A stretch of 52,820 nt of DNA from Gammaproteobacteria bacterium (GCA_030426545.1 JAUHYL010000024.1:1-52820); one strand, 5' to 3'; positions 25,271 through 35,507 are shown, numbered from the stretch's first letter. Numbers and translations: made by a program. The notes: generated by a model from the sequence alone, not told the origin.

Positions 25271-25322
25271 TGTTCTTTATGTTCTTCTTTTTATAATCGA
25301 AGGCGAGCGCCACCACAACTGC

Positions 25323-27053
25323 TCATGAAAGCGCCAGGCCAGTTGCCAGTTTACGACCGTTTCTGTTGCGATTCTTCTTCTTGTACATGTCAGTATCTGC
25401 TTCTCTGAGCAGGGTATCCAGATCTGCTTCGCCGGCTGATGCTGAAGCCAAACCGATGCTGCCGCTGATAGAGGCGGTTTCTCTCGTCAGTTCAAAAGGC
25501 CTCGACAGACAGGCGCTCAGGCGCTTGTTAACGATGACGGATGCATTGATTTCAGCGTCGTTTGCAAGCACCACAATAAACTCATCGCCACCAATACGCG
25601 ACAGAAAGTCCGCATCCCGGAGCTGCTCGCGCATGCGGACAGCAGCCTGGCGTAGCAGTTCGTCGCCAGCGTCGTGCCCAAGCGAGTCATTGACGCTCTT
25701 GAACCCGTCCAGGTCGATGAATAGCACGGTTATCACCTGATTCTCTCTGAGAGCGATGCTCTTCATCCACTCGAAGCGCTCCTCTAGCAGCTGCTTGCCC
25801 GGTAACCCCGTCAAGCCATCATGTAGCGCCTGCGAGTGGGCTTGTGTCTCATGCCGGATGTGGGCCGCCAGACAAGTCGAAAACAGCAGGACGTGCACGA
25901 GAATGCCGAACTTGGCCAACTGCATTTCTGCCACGCCCAGTGTCGGGGAATGAAGTATCAGCAGTGCCTGAGTCAAGGCGGTTACCTTGGGTATCAGCAT
26001 GCAAATCAACATTGGGACCGCCAGTTTGATACGCATCATCACCGCGTAGAGACACAATAAGTACAGCGTTCCAGTTCCCACGACCCAGGGTAACCAGGGG
26101 ACAAGCGGTGGCAGCTTCGACATCCCGAACAGGTTGACCAGCAATATACCTGCCAGCATGCAACCTATTGCTGCCCGTGAGAGGCGCTGCAATAGCGGTT
26201 GTTGCTGTGTTAATCCGAAGAAAGCGTTTACAGAAAGTAATTGCAGGATGGTGGCGCACAGTACGAAGGTGTGCAGGGCCCGGTCGTTAAGCTCGGGAAA
26301 CTCTGGCCAGAGTAGTCTGAACCCCTCGCCCTCCATGGTAATCAGGGACAGTGCCACGAAGAACACCCCGCCGCTGTAGTACAGGTAATCCGCACGCCAG
26401 AGACTGACCGCAATGAGAAAGTTGAATAGACACAGCGCAAGTATTGCTGCGAGGCAGGCCACGGTGATTAGATAGTAGCGATGCTCGCCTGTTGTGAAAA
26501 ACGCTTCCTCCACCAGATCCCATGCAAGATTGGTACTGCCAGGCCCCCCGACTTTGCGGATATAGATTGTTGTCGTTTCGCTGCCCATGGGCACATGGAA
26601 GGCGTAGCGCGGCCTGTTGAGCTCGCGTGTTTCAGCGGGGTAATCATTCCCGGTTATCGTTTCAAAGTATGTACCATCAGGTGCCTGGCGATAGACGCGT
26701 AGCTCAGCGATGTTTTCGCTGCGTGCAACCAGAAGATACTCTCTGGCTCGCGCTTCCTCCGTGAAGGACAGCGTAAGCTTCAACCACACGGGGGCAAAAA
26801 CGAGATCCGGTTTGGTCTCTCTGCTGGGGTAAAAAACGAACTCGTCGGGACGCGACAACAGATCATCGATGGTAATCTCACCCGTGGGATCTTCCAGGTA
26901 ATCAAACTTGGAGTTAAGCACATACCAGTTGGAGCTGACCGAGACTGCTGCGTTAACACCCGCTGACAGGAGCACGGCAAGCGTCAGCAGTGCCAGCCGC
27001 AGCAAAGGGCGCGATGCAAGGGTTACAAGATGGATGTGATTGGCGATAGTCAT
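25323..27053 (-). CDS. 7TMR-DISM diguanylate cyclase (GGDEF)
   Basis: A 576-residue paralogue of the adjacent GADEF protein, with the same length and domain borders: signal segment, DISMED2 sensor ('NWYVLNSKFDYLEDP'), seven membrane helices and a GGDEF domain from residue 411 ('HDGLTGLPGK'). Here the active-site motif is the canonical GGDEF (488-492) and the inhibitory site is RDAD (479-482), so this copy should make c-di-GMP and be feedback-inhibited. The ligand of the periplasmic domain is unknown; DISMED2 folds are often carbohydrate-binding-like. The pair almost certainly arose by tandem duplication. The genes are 52 bases apart on the same strand. Confidence 0.92.
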   Translation of the reverse strand: MTIANHIHLVTLASRPLLRLALLTLAVLLSAGVNAAVSVSSNWYVLNSKFDYLEDPTGEITIDDLLSRPDEFVFYPSRETKPDLVFAPVWLKLTLSFTEEARAREYLLVARSENIAELRVYRQAPDGTYFETITGNDYPAETRELNRPRYAFHVPMGSETTTIYIRKVGGPGSTNLAWDLVEEAFFTTGEHRYYLITVACLAAILALCLFNFLIAVSLWRADYLYYSGGVFFVALSLITMEGEGFRLLWPEFPELNDRALHTFVLCATILQLLSVNAFFGLTQQQPLLQRLSRAAIGCMLAGILLVNLFGMSKLPPLVPWLPWVVGTGTLYLLCLYAVMMRIKLAVPMLICMLIPKVTALTQALLILHSPTLGVAEMQLAKFGILVHVLLFSTCLAAHIRHETQAHSQALHDGLTGLPGKQLLEERFEWMKSIALRENQVITVLFIDLDGFKSVNDSLGHDAGDELLRQAAVRMREQLRDADFLSRIGGDEFIVVLANDAEINASVIVNKRLSACLSRPFELTRETASISGSIGLASASAGEADLDTLLREADTDMYKKKNRNRNGRKLATGLALS

Positions 27054-27069
27054 GGGGTCAGGGGCAACG

Positions 27070-28047
27070 TCACTTCATCGATTGCAGGCGTTCTCCGCAG
27101 TGTGGGCAAAAGTTGATGCTCGCATTCGCTTCGCGATGCCCCTGGATTAACCTGTCCATGACCTCTTTTGAGACGCCCAACTTTTGCTGCAGCGTGTTCA
27201 ATGCATCCTGCTCATCGGTATCCAGAACGCCGTCGCGCATGGCATCTTGCACCTGCATCTTCAGGTACTCCCGACGAATCTGCAGCTCTTCTGAAAAACG
27301 TGCGGCGAGAATGCCTGCGGGCAACGCCATGGTGCCAATACCCAGCAGCATGATTGCGATCGCGAGGAGCTTCCCTGCAAAGGTGATGGGCGTGATGTCG
27401 CCATAGCCAACGGTGGTCAGTGTGACGACGGCCCACCAGATCGATTCGATGATGCTGTCGAAGTGCCCCGGTTTGGCTGCTGTTTCTACCGTGAACATAA
27501 GGCACGCCGATATGATTATAAGTATCAGCATGGTCAGCAGCGCACCGGAAATGGCGCTGGCTTCACGACGGATAACTTCGGTGAATATTTTCAGGCCATC
27601 AAAATAGTGCGAAAGTTTGAGCAGCCGCAGCAGTCTGAAGAATCGCAGGTAACGAAGGTCAATCGGAATGAACAGGGACAGGTAAAACGGTGCAATGGCC
27701 AGCAGGTCAATCAGCGCCATTGGTGTACACATATAGTTTAGTTGCGCCCGCCAACGAGGTAGCCCGTTGTAATCGCTGATCTCTGTTGAGGACCAGACCC
27801 TGGCGAGATACTCGAGGGTGAAGATCATTACGGAGAATATTTCAAAGGCATAGAACAGGTTTCGATAGCTGTCATGTATGGCCGCGTTGGATTCGAGGAT
27901 AACGGCGACGCCGTTCAGCAGGATGAGCGCAATGATGAACCGCTGGACAAATCTGCAGGCCTGCGAATCGAACTCTCCTTCCAGAAAACGGTACGCTGTC
28001 ACGCGTCTTGAATTGGCCGCTGTTGCCATTGCCTGCCCTGTTCGCAA
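27070..28047 (-). CDS. Voltage-gated K+ channel with C-terminal CPHC motif
   Basis: A 325-residue six-helix ion channel. The S4 voltage sensor carries a basic residue every third position (R132, R135, R138, R141, K144), and the pore has the K+ selectivity filter TVGYGD (212-217) followed by S6. After a cytoplasmic helical region ('GVLDTDEQDALNTLQQKLGV') the protein ends with 'CPHCGERLQSMK', a half zinc-ribbon (C314, C317) that could pair between subunits of the tetramer. Start 28047 is used; an internal ATG at 28029 is equally plausible. It lies 16 bases upstream of the GGDEF gene on the same strand, suggesting co-transcription. Confidence 0.9.
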   Translation of the reverse strand: MRTGQAMATAANSRRVTAYRFLEGEFDSQACRFVQRFIIALILLNGVAVILESNAAIHDSYRNLFYAFEIFSVMIFTLEYLARVWSSTEISDYNGLPRWRAQLNYMCTPMALIDLLAIAPFYLSLFIPIDLRYLRFFRLLRLLKLSHYFDGLKIFTEVIRREASAISGALLTMLILIIISACLMFTVETAAKPGHFDSIIESIWWAVVTLTTVGYGDITPITFAGKLLAIAIMLLGIGTMALPAGILAARFSEELQIRREYLKMQVQDAMRDGVLDTDEQDALNTLQQKLGVSKEVMDRLIQGHREANASINFCPHCGERLQSMK

Positions 28048-28177
28048 ATCGGAAAAACCCCTTACTACTGGGTTAGCGACGTCGGTGCCTGATGGCTTTA
28101 GAGGAAATACGGTGTTTCGGCGGGTTTCTGTGACTTGCGTTTGGTAGTATTAACGGCGCGCTGATCGCGGCACCGTC

Positions 28178-29677
28178 TCAGGACGATTTGTCGCTTTTTA
28201 TGGCCTTGATTTTTGCTTCGCCCGGCTTGCTTTTGCCTTCGACAAGTCGCGGAGCAGCGTCGGATTCGAGCAGTGGTTCCAGGCGCTCGGTTTCCACCTC
28301 GTCGTGCAGCTCATCCAGTGTTGGCATCTCTCGGTTGGCGCGATTGGATAGCTGCGCGAAGCGCTCTACCTTGCCATGCAGGCCCTGCTTGCCGGCCAGG
28401 CCACGCACCGCGTCGTTGTAATGATTGCGCGCGGCTGAAAGAGTGTTCCCAAGCTTGAGCAGCCGCTCCGCCACCAGGCAAACCGCGTTGTAGATATCGC
28501 CTGCGCGATCACTGATTTCCCGCGCCTCACGGTTGCTCTGATCTACCATCCACAGGTTGGCCACGGTGCGCAGAATCGGCATCAGCGTGGTATGTGACAC
28601 CATAACCACGCCCTTCTGGTAGCCGTAGTTGAACAGATCCTTATTGTGTTTCATGGCTTCGATGTAGGCGGGCTCTATAGGCATGAACATGAGCACGAAG
28701 TCCGGACTTTCCATGCCGGGGAGGCTGGCGTATTTTTTTGCGGACAGATCGTCGATGTGGCGGCGCACGGCAGCGGCATGAGCGCTCAGGGCTTCCGTGC
28801 GTTCTTCGTCGGAATCGGCAGCGATTGCGCGGTCGTAGTCGATCAGCGAAACCTTGCTGTCCACCACGATGCTTTTCGCGTCAGGCAGTTTGATCACGAA
28901 GTCGGGCAGTTTGCGCTTACCGTCGTCATCTTTAAACGCCGCCTGGGTCTCGTAATGCTCCCCGGCTAACAGGCCGGACAGCTCCAGTGCCCGCTCCAGT
29001 TGCACTTCGCCCCAATTGCCGGTGGCCTTCTTGTCGCCTTTTAGCGCGGTAGTGAGATTGCTGGCCTGGCTGTTCATCTCCAGGCCTATTTCCAGCACCT
29101 TTTTGATCTCGGACTCCAGCGCGGTATTGCCTTTGACGGACTCTGTGTGCACCTCGTTGATGCGCTGTTGGAAGCCGCTGATTTGCTCGCGGAAAGGTTT
29201 GAGCAGTGCCTCCAGCGAGGCGCGGCTGTTGGCGGAAAACGCCTGGCCCTTCTCCTCGAAGATACGGTTGGAGAGGTTTTCAAAATCCTTGGTGAGACTC
29301 TGGCGGGTTTCGTTGAGCAGTTTGATCTGTTCCTGGTGTTTGCTGTCGCGCTCCTGCTGCCGGCTGCTCAGTTCGGCATTGGTTTGCAGGGCTTCGCTGA
29401 GGCGCTCCTGAAGCGCGCCCATCTCGCCGCGCAGGCGCGTGATCTCGTGTTGCTTTTCCTCGAGCCGGGCGCGAGCCTGCTCCAACGCGACCGACTGCCC
29501 GCGAAAGTCCACCCGCGCGTTGTTCAGCAGTTCGTCCCGCTGTCGCACCTGCGCCTCTGCCTGGCGCAGGGAGCGGCGCGCGGCAATGCCGCGCCACAGG
29601 CTGACGAACAGGCTGAGGACAATGACCACCACCAGCGCGGCGGCAGCGAGAATAATGGTATCTGCGTTTGGATTCAT
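28178..29677 (-). CDS. rmuC: DNA recombination protein RmuC
   Basis: RmuC is a membrane-anchored, nuclease-like protein that limits inversions and rearrangements at short inverted repeats. The 499-residue product has one N-terminal membrane helix ('TIILAAAALVVVIVLSLFV'), a long coiled coil (about 35-140, rich in Arg/Gln/Glu) and the RmuC domain with a PD-(D/E)xK-like core seen in 'LPDFVIKLPDAKSIVVDSKV'. The C-terminal tail is Lys/Glu-rich. It is on the same strand as glyS but 185 bases downstream; no gene or clear terminator was seen in that gap. Confidence 0.95.
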   Translation of the reverse strand: MNPNADTIILAAAALVVVIVLSLFVSLWRGIAARRSLRQAEAQVRQRDELLNNARVDFRGQSVALEQARARLEEKQHEITRLRGEMGALQERLSEALQTNAELSSRQQERDSKHQEQIKLLNETRQSLTKDFENLSNRIFEEKGQAFSANSRASLEALLKPFREQISGFQQRINEVHTESVKGNTALESEIKKVLEIGLEMNSQASNLTTALKGDKKATGNWGEVQLERALELSGLLAGEHYETQAAFKDDDGKRKLPDFVIKLPDAKSIVVDSKVSLIDYDRAIAADSDEERTEALSAHAAAVRRHIDDLSAKKYASLPGMESPDFVLMFMPIEPAYIEAMKHNKDLFNYGYQKGVVMVSHTTLMPILRTVANLWMVDQSNREAREISDRAGDIYNAVCLVAERLLKLGNTLSAARNHYNDAVRGLAGKQGLHGKVERFAQLSNRANREMPTLDELHDEVETERLEPLLESDAAPRLVEGKSKPGEAKIKAIKSDKSS

Positions 29678-29862
29678 GGGCGCCTCACGGGCTTCCAGTG
29701 TAAATCAAAGCACACGAGAACTGGGGAAAATTCCGGGCGCGCCAGGCGCCACCTGTCGTCTTATCGAGCACGCTGGCGCTTTGCGCTGGGCCCGTGGGAC
29801 AGCGGCGGAAGAGCGCCTCAGCCCGCGCCGCGCGACGTGCAGGAACCGGCTGTGGCCGGTAT

Positions 29863-31941
29863 CTACCTGGCGACCACGAGCTGTGAAATGTCGGCGACCT
29901 GCAGGAAGGCGTCGCGCAGATTCTTCAGCAGATTCAGGCGATTATTGCGCAGTGCCTCGTCTTCGGTATTCACCATCACGCCGTCAAAAAAGGCGTCCAC
30001 CGGCTCACGCAGCCCGGCCAGAGCGGCCAGCGCCTCGCTGTATTCATCCTTCTCCAGGTGCGCCCGTGCCCTGCTGCCCATTTCAGTGAGAGCGCTTACC
30101 AGCGTTGATTCCTGGGGCTCAGAAAGTAAGTCAGCGCTCACATCACCAAAGGGGTGATTGGCGTCCAGCTTGTCCAGGATATTGGACACGCGCTTGTTCG
30201 CCGCGGCCAGGGCCTGCGCCTCGGGCAACTGCGCGAAGGCGTGAACCGCCTGCACCCGGCGGTGGATATCCAGCGGACGGCTCAGGCCCTTCGCGCTGAC
30301 AGCGCGGAACACTTCGACCGCGATGTCCTCTTCCTCGTACCAGGCGCGAAAGCGCTCGAGCATGTAGGTGAGTACCTGCTCCGGGGTGCCCTCGGCCAGC
30401 ACCCCGGCCGGGTAGCCCTCGGCTGCCAGCGTGAGGCAATCGCGAAGATCCAGGTCCAGCGTCTTTTCCACCATGATTCTCAACACCGCCAGGGAGGCGC
30501 GTCGCAGCGCGAAGGGATCTTTCGATCCGGTGGGGGGCTGGCCGATGCCAAAGATGCCGACCAGCGTGTCCAGCCGGTCGGCCAGACCGAGCGCGGCGGC
30601 GACGGGGGATTGCGGCAACCTGTCGCCGGCAAAGCGCGGCCAGTACTGTTGCGCCAGCGCGGCTGCCACATCGGCTTCTTCGCCATCGTGTCTGGCGTAG
30701 TAGGAGCCGGCGATACCCTGCATATCAGAGAACTCGAGCACCATCTCTGTCACCAGGTCGGCCTTGCTTAACAGCGCCGCGCGCTGTGCCTGATCCACGG
30801 GCGCGGCGAGGTGCGGTGCAAGCGCTCCGGCAAGTGCCACCAACCGCTGGGTTTTATCGTATAACGTGCCCAGCTTCTGCTGGAAAACGATGGTTTGCAG
30901 TCGTTGCACCTGCTCCGCCAGGGGTGTCTTCCTGTCGGTCTGGTAAAAGAAGGCGGCATCTGACAGGCGCGGCCTGATCACACGTTCGTTGCCGGCCACC
31001 ACCTGGGCGGGGTCGGCGCTCTCTATATTGCTCACGGTGATGAAATGGGGCATCAGGCTGCCCTCGGCGTCCACCACGTGAAAGTACTTCTGGTGCTCCT
31101 TCATGGATGACACCAGCGCCTCTGGCGGCACTTCGAGGAAACGCTCCTCAAACGAACCGGTGAGCGCCACGGGCCATTCCACCAGGCCGGTCACCTCGTC
31201 CAGTAGATCATCGTCGATGACGGCGACGGCGCCGAGTTTTTCTGCCTCTGCCTCCACCTGCGCGCGAATGGTCTCGCGGCGTTTATTGAAATCGGCGATG
31301 ACATGCGCCTCGGAAAGGAGGCGCTCGTAGCCGTCGGGCTCGCCTATTGCCAGCGCGCCGCTGGAGTGAAACCGATGACCGCGCGTGCTATTACCGGTTG
31401 GCAGCCCCAGCACAGTACCGTGCTCGTGGTCCTGGCCCAACATGGCGACGACCCAGTGCACTGGGCGCACAAACTCCTCGCGGCTGGCGCCCCAGCGCAT
31501 GCGTTTCGCAATGGGCAGTTCGCGCAGGCTGCTGTTGATGATCTCGTTCAGGCAATCGGCTGTGTTGGCGCCCCGCGCGCTGCTGCGCAGGCCCAGGCGC
31601 GGACCCTTGGGAGACTCGATGGTCTGCAGCTCAGACGGGTCGACGCCCTGTTTTTTGGCGAACCCTGCGGCCGCGGGTGTCCAGTTGCCGTCCTCGTCCC
31701 TGGCGCGGTCCACGGGCGGGCCCAACACCTCGATCTCCCTGGCGGGGGCTTCGAGCAGTACCTGATCAATCTGCACTGCAAGGCGGCGTGGCGATGCGAA
31801 CCACTGTACAGCGCCATGTGTCAGCTCCTTCGCAGCCAGGCCGTCAACGATGCCGTCGCGAAAGGCCTCACCCAAAGTGCGCAGGGCTTTCGGCGGTAAT
31901 TCTTCTGTGCCGATTTCTACCAGTAGTGTTTCGGTACTCAT
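29863..31941 (-). CDS. glyS: Glycine--tRNA ligase beta subunit
   Basis: GlyS is the large subunit of the bacterial alpha2-beta2 glycyl-tRNA synthetase; it recognises tRNA and carries an HD-like domain and anticodon-binding region. The 692 residues match the E. coli length (689). The N-terminal '[15 protein letters not shown]' and the '[11 protein letters not shown]' segment are family hallmarks. Its ATG overlaps the glyQ stop by four bases, the normal coupling of the two subunits. Confidence 0.98.
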   Translation of the reverse strand: MSTETLLVEIGTEELPPKALRTLGEAFRDGIVDGLAAKELTHGAVQWFASPRRLAVQIDQVLLEAPAREIEVLGPPVDRARDEDGNWTPAAAGFAKKQGVDPSELQTIESPKGPRLGLRSSARGANTADCLNEIINSSLRELPIAKRMRWGASREEFVRPVHWVVAMLGQDHEHGTVLGLPTGNSTRGHRFHSSGALAIGEPDGYERLLSEAHVIADFNKRRETIRAQVEAEAEKLGAVAVIDDDLLDEVTGLVEWPVALTGSFEERFLEVPPEALVSSMKEHQKYFHVVDAEGSLMPHFITVSNIESADPAQVVAGNERVIRPRLSDAAFFYQTDRKTPLAEQVQRLQTIVFQQKLGTLYDKTQRLVALAGALAPHLAAPVDQAQRAALLSKADLVTEMVLEFSDMQGIAGSYYARHDGEEADVAAALAQQYWPRFAGDRLPQSPVAAALGLADRLDTLVGIFGIGQPPTGSKDPFALRRASLAVLRIMVEKTLDLDLRDCLTLAAEGYPAGVLAEGTPEQVLTYMLERFRAWYEEEDIAVEVFRAVSAKGLSRPLDIHRRVQAVHAFAQLPEAQALAAANKRVSNILDKLDANHPFGDVSADLLSEPQESTLVSALTEMGSRARAHLEKDEYSEALAALAGLREPVDAFFDGVMVNTEDEALRNNRLNLLKNLRDAFLQVADISQLVVAR

Positions 31942-32894
31942 GATGCCTTCGCCTCTTCGCTGATGCGCGCCAGCACTTCGTCGCGCAGGGCGTCGCTGGC
32001 GAGCGGGAAGCCCCGTGCAGCGCGTGCGTCAAAGTAAGCCTGTGCGACAGCGCGTGCCAGCGTCCGAACGCGGAGAATAAAGCGTTGTCGCTCAGTCACG
32101 GAAATGGCGTGGCGGGCGTCCAGCAGGTTGAAGCTGTGTGAAGCCTTCATCACCATCTCGTAGGCCGGCAGCGGCAGGTCTTGCTCTACCAACCGCAGCG
32201 CCTCTTTCTCACAGTGATCGAAGAAGCTGAATAGTTGGTCGACGTCCGCCTCCTCGAAGTTGTAGCGCGACATCTCTACTTCATTCTGGTGGAACACGTC
32301 ACCGTAAGTTACGGTGCCGGCAGGGCCCTGCGACCATACCAGGTCATAGATGCTGTCCACGCCCTGCAGGTACATCGCGATGCGCTCGATGCCGTAGGTA
32401 ATTTCACCGGTCACCGGGTAGCACTCCAGCCCGCCCGCCTGCTGGAAATAGGTGAACTGCGTTACTTCCATGCCGTTCAGCCAAACCTCCCAGCCCAGCC
32501 CCCAGGCGCCGAGGGTTGGCGACTCCCAGTTGTCTTCCACGAAGCGGATATCGTGGATGCTGGCGTCGATGCCCAGTGCTTCCAGCGATTCGAGGTACAG
32601 CGCCTGAAAATCTGCAGGCGAGGGCTTCATTACAACCTGGAACTGGTAGTAGTGCTGCAGCCGGTTGGGATTTTCCCCATAGCGGCCATCGGTGGGGCGG
32701 CGCGAGGGTTGCACGTAGGCCGCGTTCCAGTTCTCCGGGCCAATGGCGCGCAAAAACGTTGCCGGGTGAAATGTGCCCGCGCCCACTTCCATGTCCAGCG
32801 GCTGCAACACCACGCAGCCACGGGAGGCCCAGAATTGCTGCAGGCGCAGTATCAGTTCCTGAAAAGTCAGGGTGGAGTGATTGTCTGAGGCCAA
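31938..32894 (-). CDS. glyQ: Glycine--tRNA ligase alpha subunit
   Basis: GlyQ carries the class II aminoacylation core for glycine. Highly conserved blocks are visible, including '[18 protein letters not shown]', '[18 protein letters not shown]', '[20 protein letters not shown]' and '[19 protein letters not shown]'. There is no ATG near the N-terminus. I chose TTG 32894 ('[12 protein letters not shown]...'), which has a GGCGG-like site upstream; a TTG at 32918 would add eight residues but would start only a few bases after the likely transcription start. The product is about 318 residues, close to the family. It is co-translated with glyS. Confidence 0.93.
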   Translation of the reverse strand: MASDNHSTLTFQELILRLQQFWASRGCVVLQPLDMEVGAGTFHPATFLRAIGPENWNAAYVQPSRRPTDGRYGENPNRLQHYYQFQVVMKPSPADFQALYLESLEALGIDASIHDIRFVEDNWESPTLGAWGLGWEVWLNGMEVTQFTYFQQAGGLECYPVTGEITYGIERIAMYLQGVDSIYDLVWSQGPAGTVTYGDVFHQNEVEMSRYNFEEADVDQLFSFFDHCEKEALRLVEQDLPLPAYEMVMKASHSFNLLDARHAISVTERQRFILRVRTLARAVAQAYFDARAARGFPLASDALRDEVLARISEEAKAS

Positions 32895-32929
32895 GATTTT
32901 ATCCGCCGGGTGCCGCAAAAAAGGCCGGT

Positions 32930-32935
32930 ATTATA
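32930..32935 (-). promoter_or_regulatory. Perfect -10 box (TATAAT) upstream of glyQ
   Basis: Read on the minus strand, 32935-32930 is TATAAT, followed about 36 bases later by the chosen glyQ start. No good -35 hexamer is found 16-18 bases upstream, so activity may rely on the -10 region or an activator. It probably marks the glyQ-glyS promoter. Confidence 0.5.
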
Positions 32936-33235
32936 CAGTCTCTTTTGTATGCATAATACGCGCAATCCCGGGTAGGCGTCGCCGTTCTGCCCGTCTGCCT
33001 GGCAGGTTGGCGTGAACATCGTGCGGCCTTTCCAGCTTATTCGTTTCCGACCTTTTCACTGTCGGCCAGGTGTCACCAGGCGGCAGCGTACCGTGTCCGG
33101 GCGCAATCTTTAGCGTTGCCGGTGGAGGATGGGGGCCGTGTCCCAACTGCGGCATTGCACCGTTAAAGTGAAGCGGTCGTAGAGTTTGAAGGCGTTGCCC
33201 GGTATGCGATCCAGCCACGCTGAAGGAGGAAGTAC
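32936..33235. other. Divergent intergenic region between glyQ and djlA
   Basis: About 300 bases without a gene. It holds the glyQ -10 box at its left end and a strong ribosome site for djlA at its right end (AAGGAGG, about 33222-33228). No tRNA, hairpin with T-run, or clear sigma-70 promoter for djlA was recognised. Confidence 0.5.
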
Positions 33236-34033
33236 ATGGTATTTGGCAAGATCGTCGCGGGGTTGATCGGCCTGCTGACCGGCGGCTTTTTCGGGCTGGT
33301 GATCGGGCTCATTGTGGGCCATTTTTTTGATCGCGCGTTGGGGAGTGTCTTTTCGTTCGCGTCGCCGGAGAACCTGCGCCGCATTCGCGACAACTTTTTT
33401 GAAACGACTTTCCTGCTCTCAGGCTACCTGGCGAAGTCCGATGGCAGGGTCTCCGAGGCAGAGATAGCCCATACCGAGCAGATGTTCGTGCAGATGGGTC
33501 TGAGTGCGCAGCAGCGCCAGCGCGCGATCGAGCTGTTCCGCCAGGGGTCAGGGGCGGATTTCCAGCTCGAACAGGTGGTCGCGGCCTTTGTGCAGACCAG
33601 CGGCGCCCAGCGCCAGTTGCAGCAGACGCTGCTGCTCTTTCTTATCTCTCTGGCGCACGCCGACCAATCGGTAAAGCCGGCGGAGCACGCCGCGCTGGTG
33701 CGCATTGCCGGCCTGATGGGTATCGATGCACGCCAGCTCGACCTGCTGTTGCAGATGGCCGCCGCCCAGGGGCAGTTTCATTCGCAGGGAGCTACCGGCA
33801 GCGGCGCCCCGGTGGACCGCATTCAGGAGGCGTACACCGCACTGGGTGTCGACAGCGCAATCAGTGACAAAGAGCTTAAACGCGCCTACCGAAAATTGAT
33901 GAGCCAGAACCATCCGGACAAGCTGATCGCCAAAGGCGTGCCCGAGGATATGATCCGTCTGGCTACCGAGCGCTCGCAGGAGATACAGGCGGCTTACGAG
34001 GTATTGCGCAAACACCGTGGCATGAAAACCTGA
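33236..34033 (+). CDS. djlA: Co-chaperone DjlA
   Basis: DjlA is a type III membrane J protein that works with DnaK. The 265 residues (E. coli 271) have a Gly-rich N-terminal membrane helix ('GLIGLLTGGFFGLVIGLIVG'), a TerB-like helical domain ('GYLAKSDGRVSEAEI' and 'ISLAHADQSVKPAEH') and a C-terminal J domain with an intact HPD in 'MSQNHPDKLIAKG'. The start has a strong AAGGAGG. It is convergent with trkH, with the two stop codons almost touching. Confidence 0.95.
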   Translation: MVFGKIVAGLIGLLTGGFFGLVIGLIVGHFFDRALGSVFSFASPENLRRIRDNFFETTFLLSGYLAKSDGRVSEAEIAHTEQMFVQMGLSAQQRQRAIELFRQGSGADFQLEQVVAAFVQTSGAQRQLQQTLLLFLISLAHADQSVKPAEHAALVRIAGLMGIDARQLDLLLQMAAAQGQFHSQGATGSGAPVDRIQEAYTALGVDSAISDKELKRAYRKLMSQNHPDKLIAKGVPEDMIRLATERSQEIQAAYEVLRKHRGMKT

Positions 34034-34034
34034 T

Positions 34035-35507
34035 TTATACGCGCCAGAAAGCGGGCGTGAAGAGCACCAGCAGCGTAAACACTTCCAAACGTCCCAGCAG
34101 CATGGTGAAGCAGAGCAGGCCCTTGGCGACTTCGTTGATGCTGCCATAGTTGGCGGCCACATCCCCCAGGCCGGGCCCGAGGTTGTTCAGCGACGCAGCA
34201 ACCGCACTGAACGCGGTAAGAAAATCCAGCCCGGTCGCCATCAACAACAGCATGATAATAATGAAGCAGGTGGTATACACGGCGAAGAAACTCCACACGG
34301 CGCTGACCACCGAGGCCTCTACCCGCGTTCTCCCCACCTTCAGAGGTATAACCGCATTCGGATGCACGAGTTGTTTCAATTCGCGCACGCCCTGCTTGTA
34401 GATCAGCATCACGCGCATGGCTTTCATGCCGCCGCCCGTTGAGCCGACGCAGCCACCCATGAAAGAAGCCATCAACAGCATGATGGGCAGGAAGGTCGGC
34501 CAGTTGGCGAAATCCTGCGTTGCAAAACCGGTTGTGGTGGTGATGGAAACGGCCTGAAACAAACCGTGTGCAATACTTTCCTTGGCTGACAGCGTACCCG
34601 AGAGCATGAGGTAGGCGCAGCTCACCAGCACCACGATGCCGAGAATGCTGAAAAAGAATCGGGTTTCCGAGTCGCGTGTGTAAACGGCAAAGTAGGTTTT
34701 ACGACGGCCGCGGTTGGTCAATTGGCGCCAGGCAGTGAAATGTAGCCCGAAGTTAATGGCCGCGATGACCATAAACACGCTGCTCACCCAGTAAATAGCG
34801 TCGTTTTGAAAATAGCCAATGCTGGCGTCATGGGTGGAGAAGCCGCCTATCGCCACGGTGGAAAATGCGTGGGCGACCGCGTCAAAGCCCGTCATGCCTG
34901 CTATGTAATACGACAGCGCACACAGCGCGGTCAGGCTGACATAAACCGTGGCCAGTGCCTTGGCGGTTTCAGTAATGCGCGGCGTCAGTTTGGTGTCCTT
35001 GGATGGACCGGGCGTCTCTGCTTTGTACAACTGCATGCCACCGATACCCAGCATGGGCAGAATTGCCACCGCGACAACGATAATTCCGATACCGCCCAGC
35101 CACTGCAGAATCTGCCGGTAGATCAGGATGGATTGTGGCAGTTCGTCCAGCCCTGTGATCACGGTGGCGCCGGTGGTGGTGAGACCGGAGATCGATTCAA
35201 ACACGGCTTCGGTGGGTGTCAGCTGCAGCGCTTCGGTGAGTGCGAACGGCAGCGCGCCGAACAGTCCCAGCACGGTCCAGAATAGTGATGTGATCATGAA
35301 GCCGTCGCGAATACGCAGGTCGTGGCGCGCATTTTTGACCGGTAACCAGAGCACCAGGCCGGAGAAGAAAGTAATACACAGTGCCCATAAAAACGGGTCA
35401 GCCGTGTGATCTTCAGCCAGCAATGCCAGCAGCAGCGGCCCCAGCATCGCGCTGGAAAATATCATCAGCAGGATGCCCAGGATTCTGAGAGACACGGTAA
35501 AGTGCAT
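34035..35507 (-). CDS. trkH: Trk potassium uptake protein TrkH
   Basis: TrkH is the K+-translocating membrane subunit of the Trk system. The 490 residues form four pore-loop repeats ('SISGLTTTGATVITGLDELP', 'AVSITTTTGFATQDFANWP', 'MGGCVGSTGGGMKAMRV') with the conserved glycines of each filter. It requires TrkA for gating and here lies 92 bases downstream of trkA on the same strand. The arrangement trkH-trkA-rsmB-fmt-def matches the oriC-near order of Pseudomonas. Confidence 0.97.
   Translation of the reverse strand: MHFTVSLRILGILLMIFSSAMLGPLLLALLAEDHTADPFLWALCITFFSGLVLWLPVKNARHDLRIRDGFMITSLFWTVLGLFGALPFALTEALQLTPTEAVFESISGLTTTGATVITGLDELPQSILIYRQILQWLGGIGIIVVAVAILPMLGIGGMQLYKAETPGPSKDTKLTPRITETAKALATVYVSLTALCALSYYIAGMTGFDAVAHAFSTVAIGGFSTHDASIGYFQNDAIYWVSSVFMVIAAINFGLHFTAWRQLTNRGRRKTYFAVYTRDSETRFFFSILGIVVLVSCAYLMLSGTLSAKESIAHGLFQAVSITTTTGFATQDFANWPTFLPIMLLMASFMGGCVGSTGGGMKAMRVMLIYKQGVRELKQLVHPNAVIPLKVGRTRVEASVVSAVWSFFAVYTTCFIIIMLLLMATGLDFLTAFSAVAASLNNLGPGLGDVAANYGSINEVAKGLLCFTMLLGRLEVFTLLVLFTPAFWRV

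Noticed and set aside
25239-25272. Tandem ACTATCAGG repeat at the GADEF gene start as a phase-variation tract
   Set aside because: Only about two to three imperfect 9-base units; unit length is a multiple of three, so slippage would not shift the frame.
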